Assembly: GCF_020667845.1 (NCBI RefSeq)
Contig: NZ_JAFMPQ010000033.1
Location: 1-60,129 of the forward strand
Length of the DNA stretch: 60,129 nucleotides
Direction of reading: 5' to 3'
Source: Cognatishimia sp. F0-27
GTDB lineage: Bacteria > Pseudomonadota > Alphaproteobacteria > Rhodobacterales > Rhodobacteraceae
Shown: piece after piece, positions 52,523 through 60,129 of the stretch
How the letters are laid out: every line of letters starts with the position of its first letter
How positions within the stretch are numbered: the stretch's first letter is position 1
Position numbers and translations under genes: made by a program
The notes under the pieces: model-generated
Told to the model about the DNA's origin: nothing
Seen by the model: only the letters and a program-made list of their open reading frames with translations
The model's database searches: none

Positions 52523-54952
52523 TCAGGTAAAGCGGTTGTTTCTCGGGAAGCCGCGCGGGGCCATGCGCCCTGCCGTGGCGCGCTTTGCTTTCCATTCGTC
52601 GAGCGCCGTTTCGGTGCGTGTGCGTCCCGCCGGATCATGCCATGACAGCCCGTCTGCCAGCGTGAAGGTGCGCGCATCCGACAGCCCGCCATCCTTGTAT
52701 TTCTGCAGCCGAACGCCCTTGCCCCGCCCCATTTCTGGTAGCTCATCGAGCGCAAACACCAATACCTTGCGGTTTTCGCCCACAACGGCCACGTGGTCCC
52801 CGTCCACCGCCGTGCAGATCTTGGCCTTCACGTCGCCGCGCACGTTCAAGACCTGCTTGCCGGCGCGGGTCTGCGCGACCACGTCCTTTTCCGGCACCAC
52901 GAAGCCGTCGCCGGCAGAGGAGGCCACCAGCAATTTGCCCTCCGGACGGTGAATCAACAGGTCGATGATCTCTGCCTCATTGGGCAGGTCGACCATCAGC
53001 CGCACCGGCTCGCCCATGCCTCGACCACCGGGTAACTGACTGGCCTGCAAGGTATAAAATCGGCCGTTCGATCCAAAGACGAGGAGCCTGTCCGTGGTCT
53101 CGGCATGGAAGATGAACCGCGGGCCGTCGCCATCCTTGAACTTCAATTCCCGGTCCAGAGCGATATGGCCGGTCATCGCGCGGATCCAGCCCATCTGGCT
53201 GCACACGACGGTGATCGGTTCGCGCTCGATCATCGCTTCGAGCGGCACCTCCTCGGCTTCCGTCGCCTCGGCAAAAACCGTCCGACGCGCACCGGTTTCG
53301 GTGCTCTTGCCAAATTTCTTGCGCGTCTCCCGCAGCTCTTCGGCGATCCGGCGCCACTGCACATCCGTGCTCTCCAGAAGGTCCGCAAGGGTGGCGCGCT
53401 CGGCCATGAGCTTGTCCTGCTCGGCCTTCAGTTCCAGCTCTTCAAGCCGCCGCAACGAGCGCAGCCGCATGTTGAGGATGGCTTCCGCCTGCACGTCCGA
53501 CAGACCATCCTCGCGCCCGTCATACCGTCTCGGGATCGCGGTGCCGGCCCCGTCATCGCCCTCGGCCAGCACACCCTCCAGCCGCGCTCCGGGATCTTCG
53601 ACCAAGATCAGAGATTTGAGGTCAATCCCTTGCAAAGGCGAGATATAATCGCTGTCATCGGTGGCGCGTCTGATGCCGGCTTGATGATCGCGCGACCAGT
53701 TTTCATACATCAGCGCCGCCTTGGGGTCGTCGTCGTAGCGGATGATGTCGATCACGCGATCGAGGTTGAGGAACGCGATCATCAAGCCTTCGAGCACTTC
53801 GAGACGGGCGTCGATCTTGGCCATGCGGTGCCGCGAGCGGCGCAGCAACACGTCGCGCCGGAAATCGAGAAACGCCCGCAGCACTTCCTTCAGCGAACAG
53901 ACCTGCGGCGTGACCCCGTCGATCAGCACGTTCATGTTGAGCGAGAACCGCGTCTCCAGATCGGAGTTGCGGAACAGCATGTTCATCAGAACATCCGGAT
54001 CCACGTTTTTCGAACGCGGCTCCAGGATCATCCGGATATCTTCGGCGCTTTCGTCGCGCACATCCGCGAGGATCGGCACCTTCTTGGTCTGGATCAGCTC
54101 GGCGATGCGCTCGACCAGCTTGGATTTCTGGACCTGGTAGGGGATCTCCGTCACCACGACCTGCCATTGGCCACGGCCCAGGTCCTCAACCTCCCATGTG
54201 CACCGCAAGCGGATTGATCCGCGCCCGGTCTTGTATGCGGCGGCGATGTTCTCCGGCGGCTCGACAATCACGCCACCGGTGGGAAAGTCCGGACCGGGCA
54301 CGTATTGCAACAGCGTCTCGTCGCGGGCTTCGGGTGATTTGATCAGGTGCAGGCAGGCGTCGATCAACTCGCCGATATTATGCGGCGGAATATTGGTCGC
54401 CATGCCGACAGCGATCCCGGAGGACCCGTTGGCCAACAGGTTGGGATAAGACGCCGGCAGCACAACCGGCTCTTGGAGCCGCCCGTCGTAATTGTCGCGG
54501 TAATCGACGGCGTTCTCGTCCAGACCGTCCAGCAGGGCTTCGGACATGATCGTCATGCGCGCTTCGGTGTAGCGCGAGGCGGCCGGGTTATCACCGTCGA
54601 TATTGCCGAAATTGCCCTGACCGTCGACCAGGGGATACCGGATGGTGAAATCCTGTGCGAGCCGCGCCATGGCGTCGTAGATCGCGGCGTCGCCGTGCGG
54701 ATGGAAGTCGCCCATCGTGTCGCCCGAAATTTTTGCCGATTTCAGGAAGCCGCCCGTGGAACTTAGGCGCAGTCTGCGCATTGCATAAAGGATACGACGG
54801 TGCACCGGCTTCAACCCGTCTCGGGCGTCCGGAAGAGCGCGGTGCATGATTGTGGATAACGCGTAGGTCAGATAGCGGTCGCCGATTGCGCGCGACAGCG
54901 GCTCGCGCACGTCGCGAGGGCTCATCTTGGGGTCGTCGTCATCATTATCCAT
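52523..54952 (-). CDS. parC: DNA topoisomerase IV subunit A
   Basis: An 809-residue ParC, which with ParE separates linked daughter chromosomes. The catalytic Tyr128 is in AASRYTEARMT; the N-terminal breakage domain has GDRYLTYALSTIMHRALPDARDGLKPVHRR, and the C-terminal half has beta-pinwheel repeats such as LLVASSAGDGFV and VLNVRGDVKAK. In the quinolone-determining region HPHGDAAIYD has Ala89 and Asp93 where E. coli has Ser80 and Glu84. The ATG at 54952 gives MDNDDDD. No parE is in the window. Confidence 0.94.
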   Translation of the reverse strand: MDNDDDDPKMSPRDVREPLSRAIGDRYLTYALSTIMHRALPDARDGLKPVHRRILYAMRRLRLSSTGGFLKSAKISGDTMGDFHPHGDAAIYDAMARLAQDFTIRYPLVDGQGNFGNIDGDNPAASRYTEARMTIMSEALLDGLDENAVDYRDNYDGRLQEPVVLPASYPNLLANGSSGIAVGMATNIPPHNIGELIDACLHLIKSPEARDETLLQYVPGPDFPTGGVIVEPPENIAAAYKTGRGSIRLRCTWEVEDLGRGQWQVVVTEIPYQVQKSKLVERIAELIQTKKVPILADVRDESAEDIRMILEPRSKNVDPDVLMNMLFRNSDLETRFSLNMNVLIDGVTPQVCSLKEVLRAFLDFRRDVLLRRSRHRMAKIDARLEVLEGLMIAFLNLDRVIDIIRYDDDPKAALMYENWSRDHQAGIRRATDDSDYISPLQGIDLKSLILVEDPGARLEGVLAEGDDGAGTAIPRRYDGREDGLSDVQAEAILNMRLRSLRRLEELELKAEQDKLMAERATLADLLESTDVQWRRIAEELRETRKKFGKSTETGARRTVFAEATEAEEVPLEAMIEREPITVVCSQMGWIRAMTGHIALDRELKFKDGDGPRFIFHAETTDRLLVFGSNGRFYTLQASQLPGGRGMGEPVRLMVDLPNEAEIIDLLIHRPEGKLLVASSAGDGFVVPEKDVVAQTRAGKQVLNVRGDVKAKICTAVDGDHVAVVGENRKVLVFALDELPEMGRGKGVRLQKYKDGGLSDARTFTLADGLSWHDPAGRTRTETALDEWKAKRATAGRMAPRGFPRNNRFT

Positions 54953-55112
54953 AGGTTTCGTGTTAACCGCCTGTCCGCGACGCGGCAAGCGCGGTGCGGG
55001 AAAAATTCCCGAGAATTCCCTTAGTGCATCTGGGGAATCGGTTTAAACATGAATGGCGCAAGAGGATTTCTGCCAATCCTTGGTGTACGTTGCGCAATGT
55101 AGGAGTGGTTTG

Positions 55113-55754
55113 ATGACCCGGCTGATGATACTGACCTTCGGGGTTTTGGGGTGGTGCTGGTATGAGTTGTCTGGTGGTGATGAATTCGCCGCGGGCGACC
55201 ATGGCGTGACCTTGGTTGCAGCAGTCGATGCGGTGGAAGAAACCGCGTTGAAGGGCACGGATCGCAAGGCGCTCGAAGATGCATCCTCCATTGAACTGGC
55301 GCGCGCCTCTGTGGGCTCTCCTGAACTGCTGGACGTGAGCAAGGCGACCGCCGTGACCGGCGCGACGAACCGGGTGGTGATCCAGCAGGCGTCTCTCGAT
55401 ACGCGCAAGCAGCCGGAATCGCTCGCGACCCTGCAACTCGTGACGGCCATCGCGCCCGTCGAGAAGCCTCTCATCCAGACAGGCGAGACAGACGGCCAGC
55501 CTGTGTCCCTCGTGCTGGAGGGCGCGTCGGGCGCGTTGTTCGAGCCTCAAAACACCAAAGATTTCCGCGTTGTGACGGGAAGCGTGGTGAACATGCGCGC
55601 CGGCCCCGGGACGAGCTACGCCGTCGTCGATCAGCTGCGCCGCGGTAACGAGGTTGAGGTTCTGGACGAGGCAGAAAATGGCTGGGTGGAGCTTCGCGCG
55701 CTCGATGGCTCGGAGACCGGATGGATGGCGGCGCGCTTCCTGCGCGACTCCTGA
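55113..55754 (+). CDS. SH3-domain exported protein
   Basis: A 213-residue protein with an N-terminal hydrophobic segment (MTRLMILTFGVLGWCWYEL) acting as signal or anchor, an unstructured middle, and a C-terminal bacterial SH3 domain (about 148-213): VTGSVVNMRAGPGTSYAVV, then LRRGNEVEVLDEAENGWVEL and TGWMAARFL. Such domains often bind the cell wall. TAGGAGTGG before 55113 supports that start over 55053. A strong terminator follows. Confidence 0.87.
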   Translation: MTRLMILTFGVLGWCWYELSGGDEFAAGDHGVTLVAAVDAVEETALKGTDRKALEDASSIELARASVGSPELLDVSKATAVTGATNRVVIQQASLDTRKQPESLATLQLVTAIAPVEKPLIQTGETDGQPVSLVLEGASGALFEPQNTKDFRVVTGSVVNMRAGPGTSYAVVDQLRRGNEVEVLDEAENGWVELRALDGSETGWMAARFLRDS

Positions 55755-55804
55755 CGCACAACAAATATTCGGGGAATTGCGCCAGCGTCCCGGTTTTGCA
55801 ACAA

Positions 55805-55828
55805 GGCACGCGGTCGCGTGCCTTTTTT
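55805..55828 (+). terminator. Rho-independent terminator after the SH3 gene
   Basis: An 8-bp stem GGCACGCG/CGCGTGCC with a two-base loop is followed by TTTTTT. It lies 51 bases after the SH3 protein stop and just before the SDR gene. Confidence 0.88.
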
Positions 55829-55877
55829 GCGGCCGGTCTCAAAGGGTGGTGACCGTTGAAACAACGCCACGGCGCAC

Positions 55878-56711
55878 ATGTCTGAAAAATCGATCCTGAT
55901 CACAGGCTGCTCATCGGGCATCGGGCGTGATGCCGCGTTGACCCTGCACGCCCGAGGCTGGCGGGTGTTTGCGACCGCGCGCCGCCCGGCGGATATTGCC
56001 GCTCTCGAACAGGCGGGCATGACCGCGCTCTTTCTCGATTATGCAGATCCGGGCAGCAGCACCAAGGCGCTTGAAACCGTGCTGGGCGCGACGGGTGGGA
56101 CGCTCGACGCGCTGTTCAACAACGGCGCATTCGCCATTCCCGGCGCCGTCGAAGATCTGCCGACCGACGCGTTGCGTAGCGTTTTCGAGGCCAACTTCTT
56201 TGGGTGGCACGATCTGACCCGGAAGGTGATTCCGGTGATGCGGGCCCAGGGCCACGGGCGGATCGTGAACCATTCCTCGGTGCTCGGCTACGTCACCATG
56301 CCCTGGCGTGGAGCGTATAACGCTTCGAAATTCGCGCTTGAGGGGCTGACCGACACGTTGCGTATCGAAATGCGCGATACCCCGATCCATGTCGTGACGC
56401 TCAACACCGGGCCGGTCACGTCTCGCATCCGGCAGAATTCGATCCCGCATTTCGAGCGGTGGATTGACTGGGAGGCCTCACCGCGCCGAACGCAATACGA
56501 AACCCGGCTGCTGAAGCGGCTTTACGAGACGCGCGGTCCCGATCCTTTCGAGCTGCCACCGGCAGCGGTGACGCGTGCCTTGATCCGGGCACTCGAGGCG
56601 CGGCGGCCCCGCGCGCGGTATCGCATCACCACGCCAAGCAGCCTGATGGAAGCTGCGCGCCGGATTCTGAGCACCCGGGCACGTGACTGGCTTTTGGCAA
56701 AAGGCGGCTGA
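55878..56711 (+). CDS. Short-chain dehydrogenase/reductase
   Basis: A 277-residue NAD(P)-dependent SDR. The cofactor motif ITGCSSGIGRDAAL is at the N-terminus, NNGAF at about 87-91 replaces the usual NAG, and the catalytic Ser and YxxxK appear in NHSSVLGYVTMPW and AYNASKFALEG. The sequence falls in the classical SDR group resembling 17-beta-hydroxysteroid or YciK-like enzymes; substrate is unknown. It is followed by a small membrane gene after 57 bases. Confidence 0.88.
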   Translation: MSEKSILITGCSSGIGRDAALTLHARGWRVFATARRPADIAALEQAGMTALFLDYADPGSSTKALETVLGATGGTLDALFNNGAFAIPGAVEDLPTDALRSVFEANFFGWHDLTRKVIPVMRAQGHGRIVNHSSVLGYVTMPWRGAYNASKFALEGLTDTLRIEMRDTPIHVVTLNTGPVTSRIRQNSIPHFERWIDWEASPRRTQYETRLLKRLYETRGPDPFELPPAAVTRALIRALEARRPRARYRITTPSSLMEAARRILSTRARDWLLAKGG

Positions 56712-56768
56712 CCGGGTTCGCTTTTCTGCACGGCTCCGCTATGTGACGCCCAAACCGTGGGAGTTTAC

Positions 56769-56972
56769 ATGTTACAAGACCCGCTTTTCATTATTGTCGC
56801 GATTGCCTGTCTGGCGGTTGTGGCCGTGCTGCTGTTTGGCATCGGGAGTTTTGCCAAGGGCGGCGAGTTCAATCGCAAATACGCGAACAAGGCGATGCGG
56901 TGGCGCATCATTGCACAGCTGATCGCGGTCGTGCTGATCCTTCTGTTCGTTCTGATCCGGGGCAAGGGCTGA
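56769..56972 (+). CDS. Twin transmembrane (HIG1-like) protein
   Basis: A 67-residue membrane protein with two helices (about 7-27 and 48-63) joined by a basic loop, FAKGGEFNRKYANKAMRWRI. The loop motif FNRKYANKxMRxRI is that of the HIG1/twin-transmembrane family, common upstream of the cobalamin adenosyltransferase in Rhodobacterales. Mitochondrial HIG1 proteins associate with cytochrome oxidase; bacterial function is unknown. The next gene starts four bases downstream, so co-transcription is likely. Confidence 0.85.
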   Translation: MLQDPLFIIVAIACLAVVAVLLFGIGSFAKGGEFNRKYANKAMRWRIIAQLIAVVLILLFVLIRGKG

Positions 56973-56976
56973 TACG

Positions 56977-57549
56977 ATGGTTGTGCTGAACAAGATCTAC
57001 ACCAAGACCGGTGATCATGGGGAAACGGCGCTTGGCAATGGCGCGCGGGTGGCAAAATTCGCAACCAGGGTCGAGGCTTACGGCACATCGGACGAGCTTA
57101 ACTCGGTGGTCGGCGTGGCGCGGCTGCACGCGGAGGGCGACCTCGATGCCGCGCTCAACCGGATCCAGAACGACCTGTTCGATCTGGGTGCGGACCTGTG
57201 TCTCCCGGATATGGACAAGGACGGCGAGCGCGAATATCCGCCGCTGCGCATGTCGGGGGCGCAGACGGCGCGCCTCGAAAGCGAAATCGACGCGATGAAT
57301 GCGCGGCTGGAAGCGCTGCGGAGCTTTATTCTTCCCGGTGGTTCGGCCCTGTCCGCGCATCTGCATCATTGTCGCACGGTCGCGCGGCGCGCCGAACGGC
57401 TGACGGTTGAACTGGCGACGGTGGAGTCGATCAACTCTGACGCGGTGCGCTACCTCAACCGTCTGTCGGACTGGTTCTTCGTCGCAGCGCGCATTGCCAA
57501 TGACGAAGGCCGCGCAGATGTCTTGTGGGTTCCGGGGGCGAACCGCTGA
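56977..57549 (+). CDS. Cob(I)yrinic acid a,c-diamide adenosyltransferase (PduO type)
   Basis: A 190-residue PduO-type ATP:cob(I)alamin adenosyltransferase that makes adenosylcobalamin. It starts MVVLNKIYTKTGDHGETAL; TKTGDxGxT is the ATP-binding loop. EAYGTSDELNSVVG, FILPGGSALSAHLH and CRTVARRAER are the other family blocks. Length is normal. The last codons and TGA form the first unit of a 55/56-base tandem array. Confidence 0.92.
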   Translation: MVVLNKIYTKTGDHGETALGNGARVAKFATRVEAYGTSDELNSVVGVARLHAEGDLDAALNRIQNDLFDLGADLCLPDMDKDGEREYPPLRMSGAQTARLESEIDAMNARLEALRSFILPGGSALSAHLHHCRTVARRAERLTVELATVESINSDAVRYLNRLSDWFFVAARIANDEGRADVLWVPGANR

Positions 57550-57862
57550 GACCAGCGGCGGGGCGTCCGGTGGACGGCCCGGTCCCCGGAAGGGCGAACC
57601 GCCGAGCCAGCGGCGGGGCGTCTGATGGACGGCCCGATCCCCGGAAGGGCGGACCGCTGAGATCAGCGGCGGGGCGTCCAGTGGACGGCCCGGTCCCCGG
57701 AAGGGCGAACCGCCGAGCCAGCGGCGGGGCGTCTGATGGACGGTTCGATCCCCCGAAGGGCGGACCGCTGAGATCAGCGGCGGGGCGTCCAGTGGACGGC
57801 CCGGTCGCCGGAAGGGCGAACCGCTGAGCCAGCGGCGGGGCGTCTGATGGAGGGCCCGGCCG
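57543..57862. repeat. 55/56-base tandem repeat, six copies, from the adenosyltransferase stop
   Basis: AGCGGCGGGGCGTC occurs at 57554, 57609, 57665, 57720, 57776 and 57831, alternating offsets of 55 and 56, so the higher-order unit is 111 bases. Odd and even copies differ in a consistent way. The first copy overlaps the stop: CCGCTG-AGAC-CAGCGG (57543-57558) is a hairpin with the TGA inside it. Later copies of CCGCTGA-GA-TCAGCGG form a 7-bp stem. The array fills the whole spacer to the convergent P450 gene. Confidence 0.92.
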
Positions 57863-59236
57863 TCACGTCTCCGTTGCTTCCAGCCAAACACCGCCTTCGG
57901 GGCGCAGCGTGATCACCATCACCGGCGCAGGCGCTTTGCCCTTCACGGCGCTGAACCGGAAGTGTCGGAGCAGCGTCGCGAGAATGATCACCGCTTCCTG
58001 CACAGCAAAAGACGCGCCGATGCAGATACGCGGCCCATCGCCAAATGGCAGGTAGGCATAACGCGCCGGTTTCTCACCAGCCCAACGATCCGGCAGGAAG
58101 CTGTCGGGCGCCTCCCAGAGGCGGCGATGCCGATGCAGCGCATAAATCGGGATGATGACCGTGTCTCCGGCCCTGATCTGTCTGCCACAGAGCCTGTCGG
58201 AGGCCTGCGCCGTGCGTGAGATCATCCCGGCTGGCGGATAGAGGCGCAGGGCCTCGTCGATCACGTGTCGCGTGAATGGTAAACGTGCCACGTCCGGCCC
58301 GGTGGCGGCAGCACCCGCCACCACAGAGCGCACTTCCTTTCGCACCCGGTCTTGCACGTCCTCGTCATGCGCCAGGAGATAAAGCGACCAGGCCAGCGTG
58401 AGCGCGGTTGTCTCATGTCCCGCGACGATGAAAGTCAGAAGATTGTCGCGCAGTTCCGCGCGTGTCATCTTGCGCCCGGATTTCGGATCTTCGCCGTCTT
58501 GCAACAGATCGAGCAGATCCGGGATCTCTGACGTCCCGCGGGCCAGACGGGCGGCGATGGCCTCATCGGCCACTATGCGCATGTCCCGCACGCCGCCAGC
58601 GGCAAAACTGCGCCCGGGCCGGGGCACCCAATCGGGAAAGCCCAGCACGTCGAACAGGGACAGTTTGCCCGCCTCTGCGATATAGGCGTCGATCGCGCGG
58701 TGCACCGCATTGCGGTCAAACGCATCACCGCTGGAAAACGTGACATCGGCGATCACATCGAAGGTTGCGGTGATCATTTCATCGAGACAATTGACCGCGC
58801 GGGGTCCGGCGGCACGGATCCGGTCCACGCTGCGCAGCGCGGCCGCCGACATGATCGGCGCTAGGCTGGTCACAGTGCGATGGGAAAAAGCCGGGGCGGC
58901 GGTGCGGCGCTGCCAGCGCCAAGTTGCGCCTTCCGCAATGAAGAGCGATTCGCCGATTGCCGGCCGAAGAAGGTTTTTCGTGACATCGGATTTCGGGTAA
59001 TTGTCTATATTCTCGAGCAAGATATGCCGGATCGCATCGGGATCCGTCACCATGTGCCAACGCTTGCCGGTCTTGCCGGATACAATCGGCTGATGGGTCG
59101 CGATTTCCGGAATGATCGACAGGATATTGTCGCGCGACGCCTGCAGGGATTCCCAGATCCCCAAGGGGCGGGTGACCAAAGGCACACGCACGGGCAAGGG
59201 GGCGATGTCGGGTTTCAGCCTGTCTACGGATGTCAT
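57863..59236 (-). CDS. Cytochrome P450
   Basis: A 457-residue soluble P450 monooxygenase. The oxygen-binding I-helix motif AGHETT is at about 272-277, ExxR is Glu328-Arg331 in DEALRLYPPAG, and the heme loop is FGDGPRICIG with Cys405 as the thiolate ligand. The class and substrate cannot be assigned; no redox partner gene is adjacent. The ATG at 59236 (MTSVDRLKP) avoids 16 extra residues from 59284. Its 3' end meets the tandem array. Confidence 0.93.
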   Translation of the reverse strand: MTSVDRLKPDIAPLPVRVPLVTRPLGIWESLQASRDNILSIIPEIATHQPIVSGKTGKRWHMVTDPDAIRHILLENIDNYPKSDVTKNLLRPAIGESLFIAEGATWRWQRRTAAPAFSHRTVTSLAPIMSAAALRSVDRIRAAGPRAVNCLDEMITATFDVIADVTFSSGDAFDRNAVHRAIDAYIAEAGKLSLFDVLGFPDWVPRPGRSFAAGGVRDMRIVADEAIAARLARGTSEIPDLLDLLQDGEDPKSGRKMTRAELRDNLLTFIVAGHETTALTLAWSLYLLAHDEDVQDRVRKEVRSVVAGAAATGPDVARLPFTRHVIDEALRLYPPAGMISRTAQASDRLCGRQIRAGDTVIIPIYALHRHRRLWEAPDSFLPDRWAGEKPARYAYLPFGDGPRICIGASFAVQEAVIILATLLRHFRFSAVKGKAPAPVMVITLRPEGGVWLEATET

Positions 59237-59355
59237 GGGCGATCCTCCATCCGGCTTAGGTAGGCGTGGTTCGCCGCGCATCAATCGCGAGACGGGCGGG
59301 CAATTGCGCTTGGGAGGGCAGCGCTGTAGGAGTGGGAAAACGTCATGAGGGCGAC

Positions 59356-59916
59356 ATGTCCATTGCTTTGCGTCTATCTGCTTTTGTCCTGCTGTTGAGT
59401 GCTGCGGCCTGCACCGATGCCACGCAGGACCTTTCCGGCCCGGTTGAACCGCTTGGCGATTTCAAGCTCGGTTTTTCCGAAGTCGTGGCGCCAAATATCC
59501 AGCAGCTTCTGGTCTCGCGCGATGCCAGCGCAGAGGAATGGACCACGTTGCTCGATTCCGCTCTCGAGACGCGGTTCAATCGCTTTACCGGCTCAAAATT
59601 CTATCACCTCGGGGTCAGTGTCGAAGGGTATTCCCTGCCGCCGCCGATCGTGCCGGGTAAGTCCTACCTCGCCGTGCGTGTCACGGTCTGGGACGATCAG
59701 GCACAGGCCAAGCTAAACGAAGAGCCGGAGCTGATCCTGAACGCACAGGTGTTCGAATCGCGCATTACCACGAGCCGCGAGGAGACCATGCAACGCCTCG
59801 TGGAGGGCACCGCGAAACTGATCGAGGAGTGGCTGCGTGAACAGCAGGCAGAAGCCGGTTGGTTCATGACCCCGGTGGCGGGCACGGGCGCAGCAGAGGC
59901 AGCCGAAGACAGCTGA
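59356..59916 (+). CDS. Lipoprotein of unknown function
   Basis: A 186-residue protein with a lipoprotein signal (MSIALRLSAFVLLLSAAAC; lipobox SAAC with Cys19 as the likely lipidated residue). The mature part has mixed strands and helices (FSEVVAPNIQQLLVS, then SYLAVRVTVWDDQ) and ends in an Ala/Glu tail. No family recognised. It is upstream of tuf on the same strand. Confidence 0.78.
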   Translation: MSIALRLSAFVLLLSAAACTDATQDLSGPVEPLGDFKLGFSEVVAPNIQQLLVSRDASAEEWTTLLDSALETRFNRFTGSKFYHLGVSVEGYSLPPPIVPGKSYLAVRVTVWDDQAQAKLNEEPELILNAQVFESRITTSREETMQRLVEGTAKLIEEWLREQQAEAGWFMTPVAGTGAAEAAEDS

Positions 59917-59948
59917 TTGATCTGTAACGGTCCGATGCGGATCAGCGC

Positions 59949-59977
59949 TTGATTTTCCCGTGGCAACCTCATATTTG
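59949..59977 (+). promoter_or_regulatory. Possible promoter upstream of tuf
   Basis: TTGATT at 59949-59954 is followed by the AT-rich CATATTTG near 59970-59977. Spacing of about 15-17 bases would fit a sigma-70-type promoter for the elongation factor gene 58 bases on. The -10 match is poor, so this is tentative. Confidence 0.3.
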
Positions 59978-60034
59978 GCGCGCCATGTTGAACCGGGTCG
60001 GGTGTACCCCCAAAAGCATGAGGCGTCTTGAGAG

Positions 60035-60129
60035 ATGGCAAAGGAAAAGTTTGAGCGCGGCAAGCCGCATTGCAACATCGGCACGATTGGTCACGTTGAC
60101 CACGGCAAGACGACGCTGACGGCGGCGAT
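60035..60129 (+). CDS. tuf: Elongation factor Tu, N-terminal part (runs off the window)
   Basis: The first 31 codons encode [20 protein letters not shown], then [18 protein letters not shown] is the P-loop of the GTP-binding domain, and this start is invariant in EF-Tu, which carries aminoacyl-tRNA to the ribosome. The rest lies beyond the window. Confidence 0.96.
   Translation, partial: MAKEKFERGKPHCNIGTIGHVDHGKTTLTAA

Noticed and set aside
52523-54952. Acquired quinolone resistance in ParC
   Set aside because: Ala89 and Asp93 differ from E. coli but appear to be the normal alphaproteobacterial residues, so they do not show a selected mutation.
56908-57891. Minus-strand ORF with 37-residue repeats
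   Set aside because: The repeats come from a 111-base unit divisible by three, and the ORF runs antisense through the conserved adenosyltransferase gene.

Overview
The window is GC-rich bacterial chromosome that looks like an alphaproteobacterium of the Rhodobacterales (Roseobacter/Rhodobacter relatives). The evidence is the set of lineage-typical families (acetoacetyl-CoA reductase, a tiny aa3-type oxidase subunit IV, DUF6173, DUF6356, DUF2125, ETF-ubiquinone oxidoreductase, a pyrB/pseudo-dihydroorotase operon, twin-transmembrane protein), the protein-level similarity to that order, and the dense, often overlapping gene packing. No rRNA, tRNA, prophage, insertion sequence or CRISPR array was seen. 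It is mostly core-genome housekeeping, but the spacers are unusual.

Layout. 1-10 kb: PHB reductase, a LysR regulator with a small divergent gene, DUF465, a TrmN6-like methyltransferase, polyprenyl diphosphate synthase facing ispE, a TPR protein, PilZ, and ETF-QO. 10-17.8 kb: greA, a membrane protein, then a minus-strand molybdenum-cofactor operon (fdhD, GNAT, mobA, mobB and a MoeA with a large extra N-terminal domain), with azlCD divergent. 18-27.4 kb: lipoprotein, oxidase subunit IV, DUF6173, Lrp regulator, metallo-hydrolase plus acyl-CoA dehydrogenase, threonylcarbamoyl-AMP synthase, a membrane protein with a C-terminal winged-helix-like domain, and two small exported proteins. 27.7-36 kb: smpB, sseA, tyrB, then plsY/pyrC-like/two unknown membrane genes/pyrB on minus, a uracil-DNA glycosylase-like gene and moaB. 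36-47 kb: RND efflux pair, DsbD-alpha-like protein, YqgE, M20 peptidase, DUF2125, ChaC. 48-60 kb: a MotA/ExbB-like channel with a giant coiled-coil OmpA-type partner, parC, SH3 protein, SDR, twin-TM protein, cobalamin adenosyltransferase, cytochrome P450, lipoprotein, and the start of tuf.

The most interesting signals are: (1) at least ten unrelated tandem repeat arrays in spacers, several of which begin inside the 3' end of the upstream gene and carry its stop codon, two with stem-loops preserved between copies; (2) the two-gene ion-channel/coiled-coil/peptidoglycan-binding system at 48.2-52.0 kb, which resembles a MotAB/ZorAB stator but has the long coiled coil in the MotB-like partner; (3) a dihydroorotase homologue lacking its metal and catalytic residues, in an operon with pyrB and two embedded unknown membrane proteins; (4) a membrane-anchored winged-helix-like regulator; (5) a MoeA fusion; (6) a family-4-like uracil-DNA glycosylase without iron-sulfur cysteines; and (7) a dispersed hairpin plus CCCCGGGATATTT element. 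All functional statements come from reading the sequence and family knowledge; no search was run.
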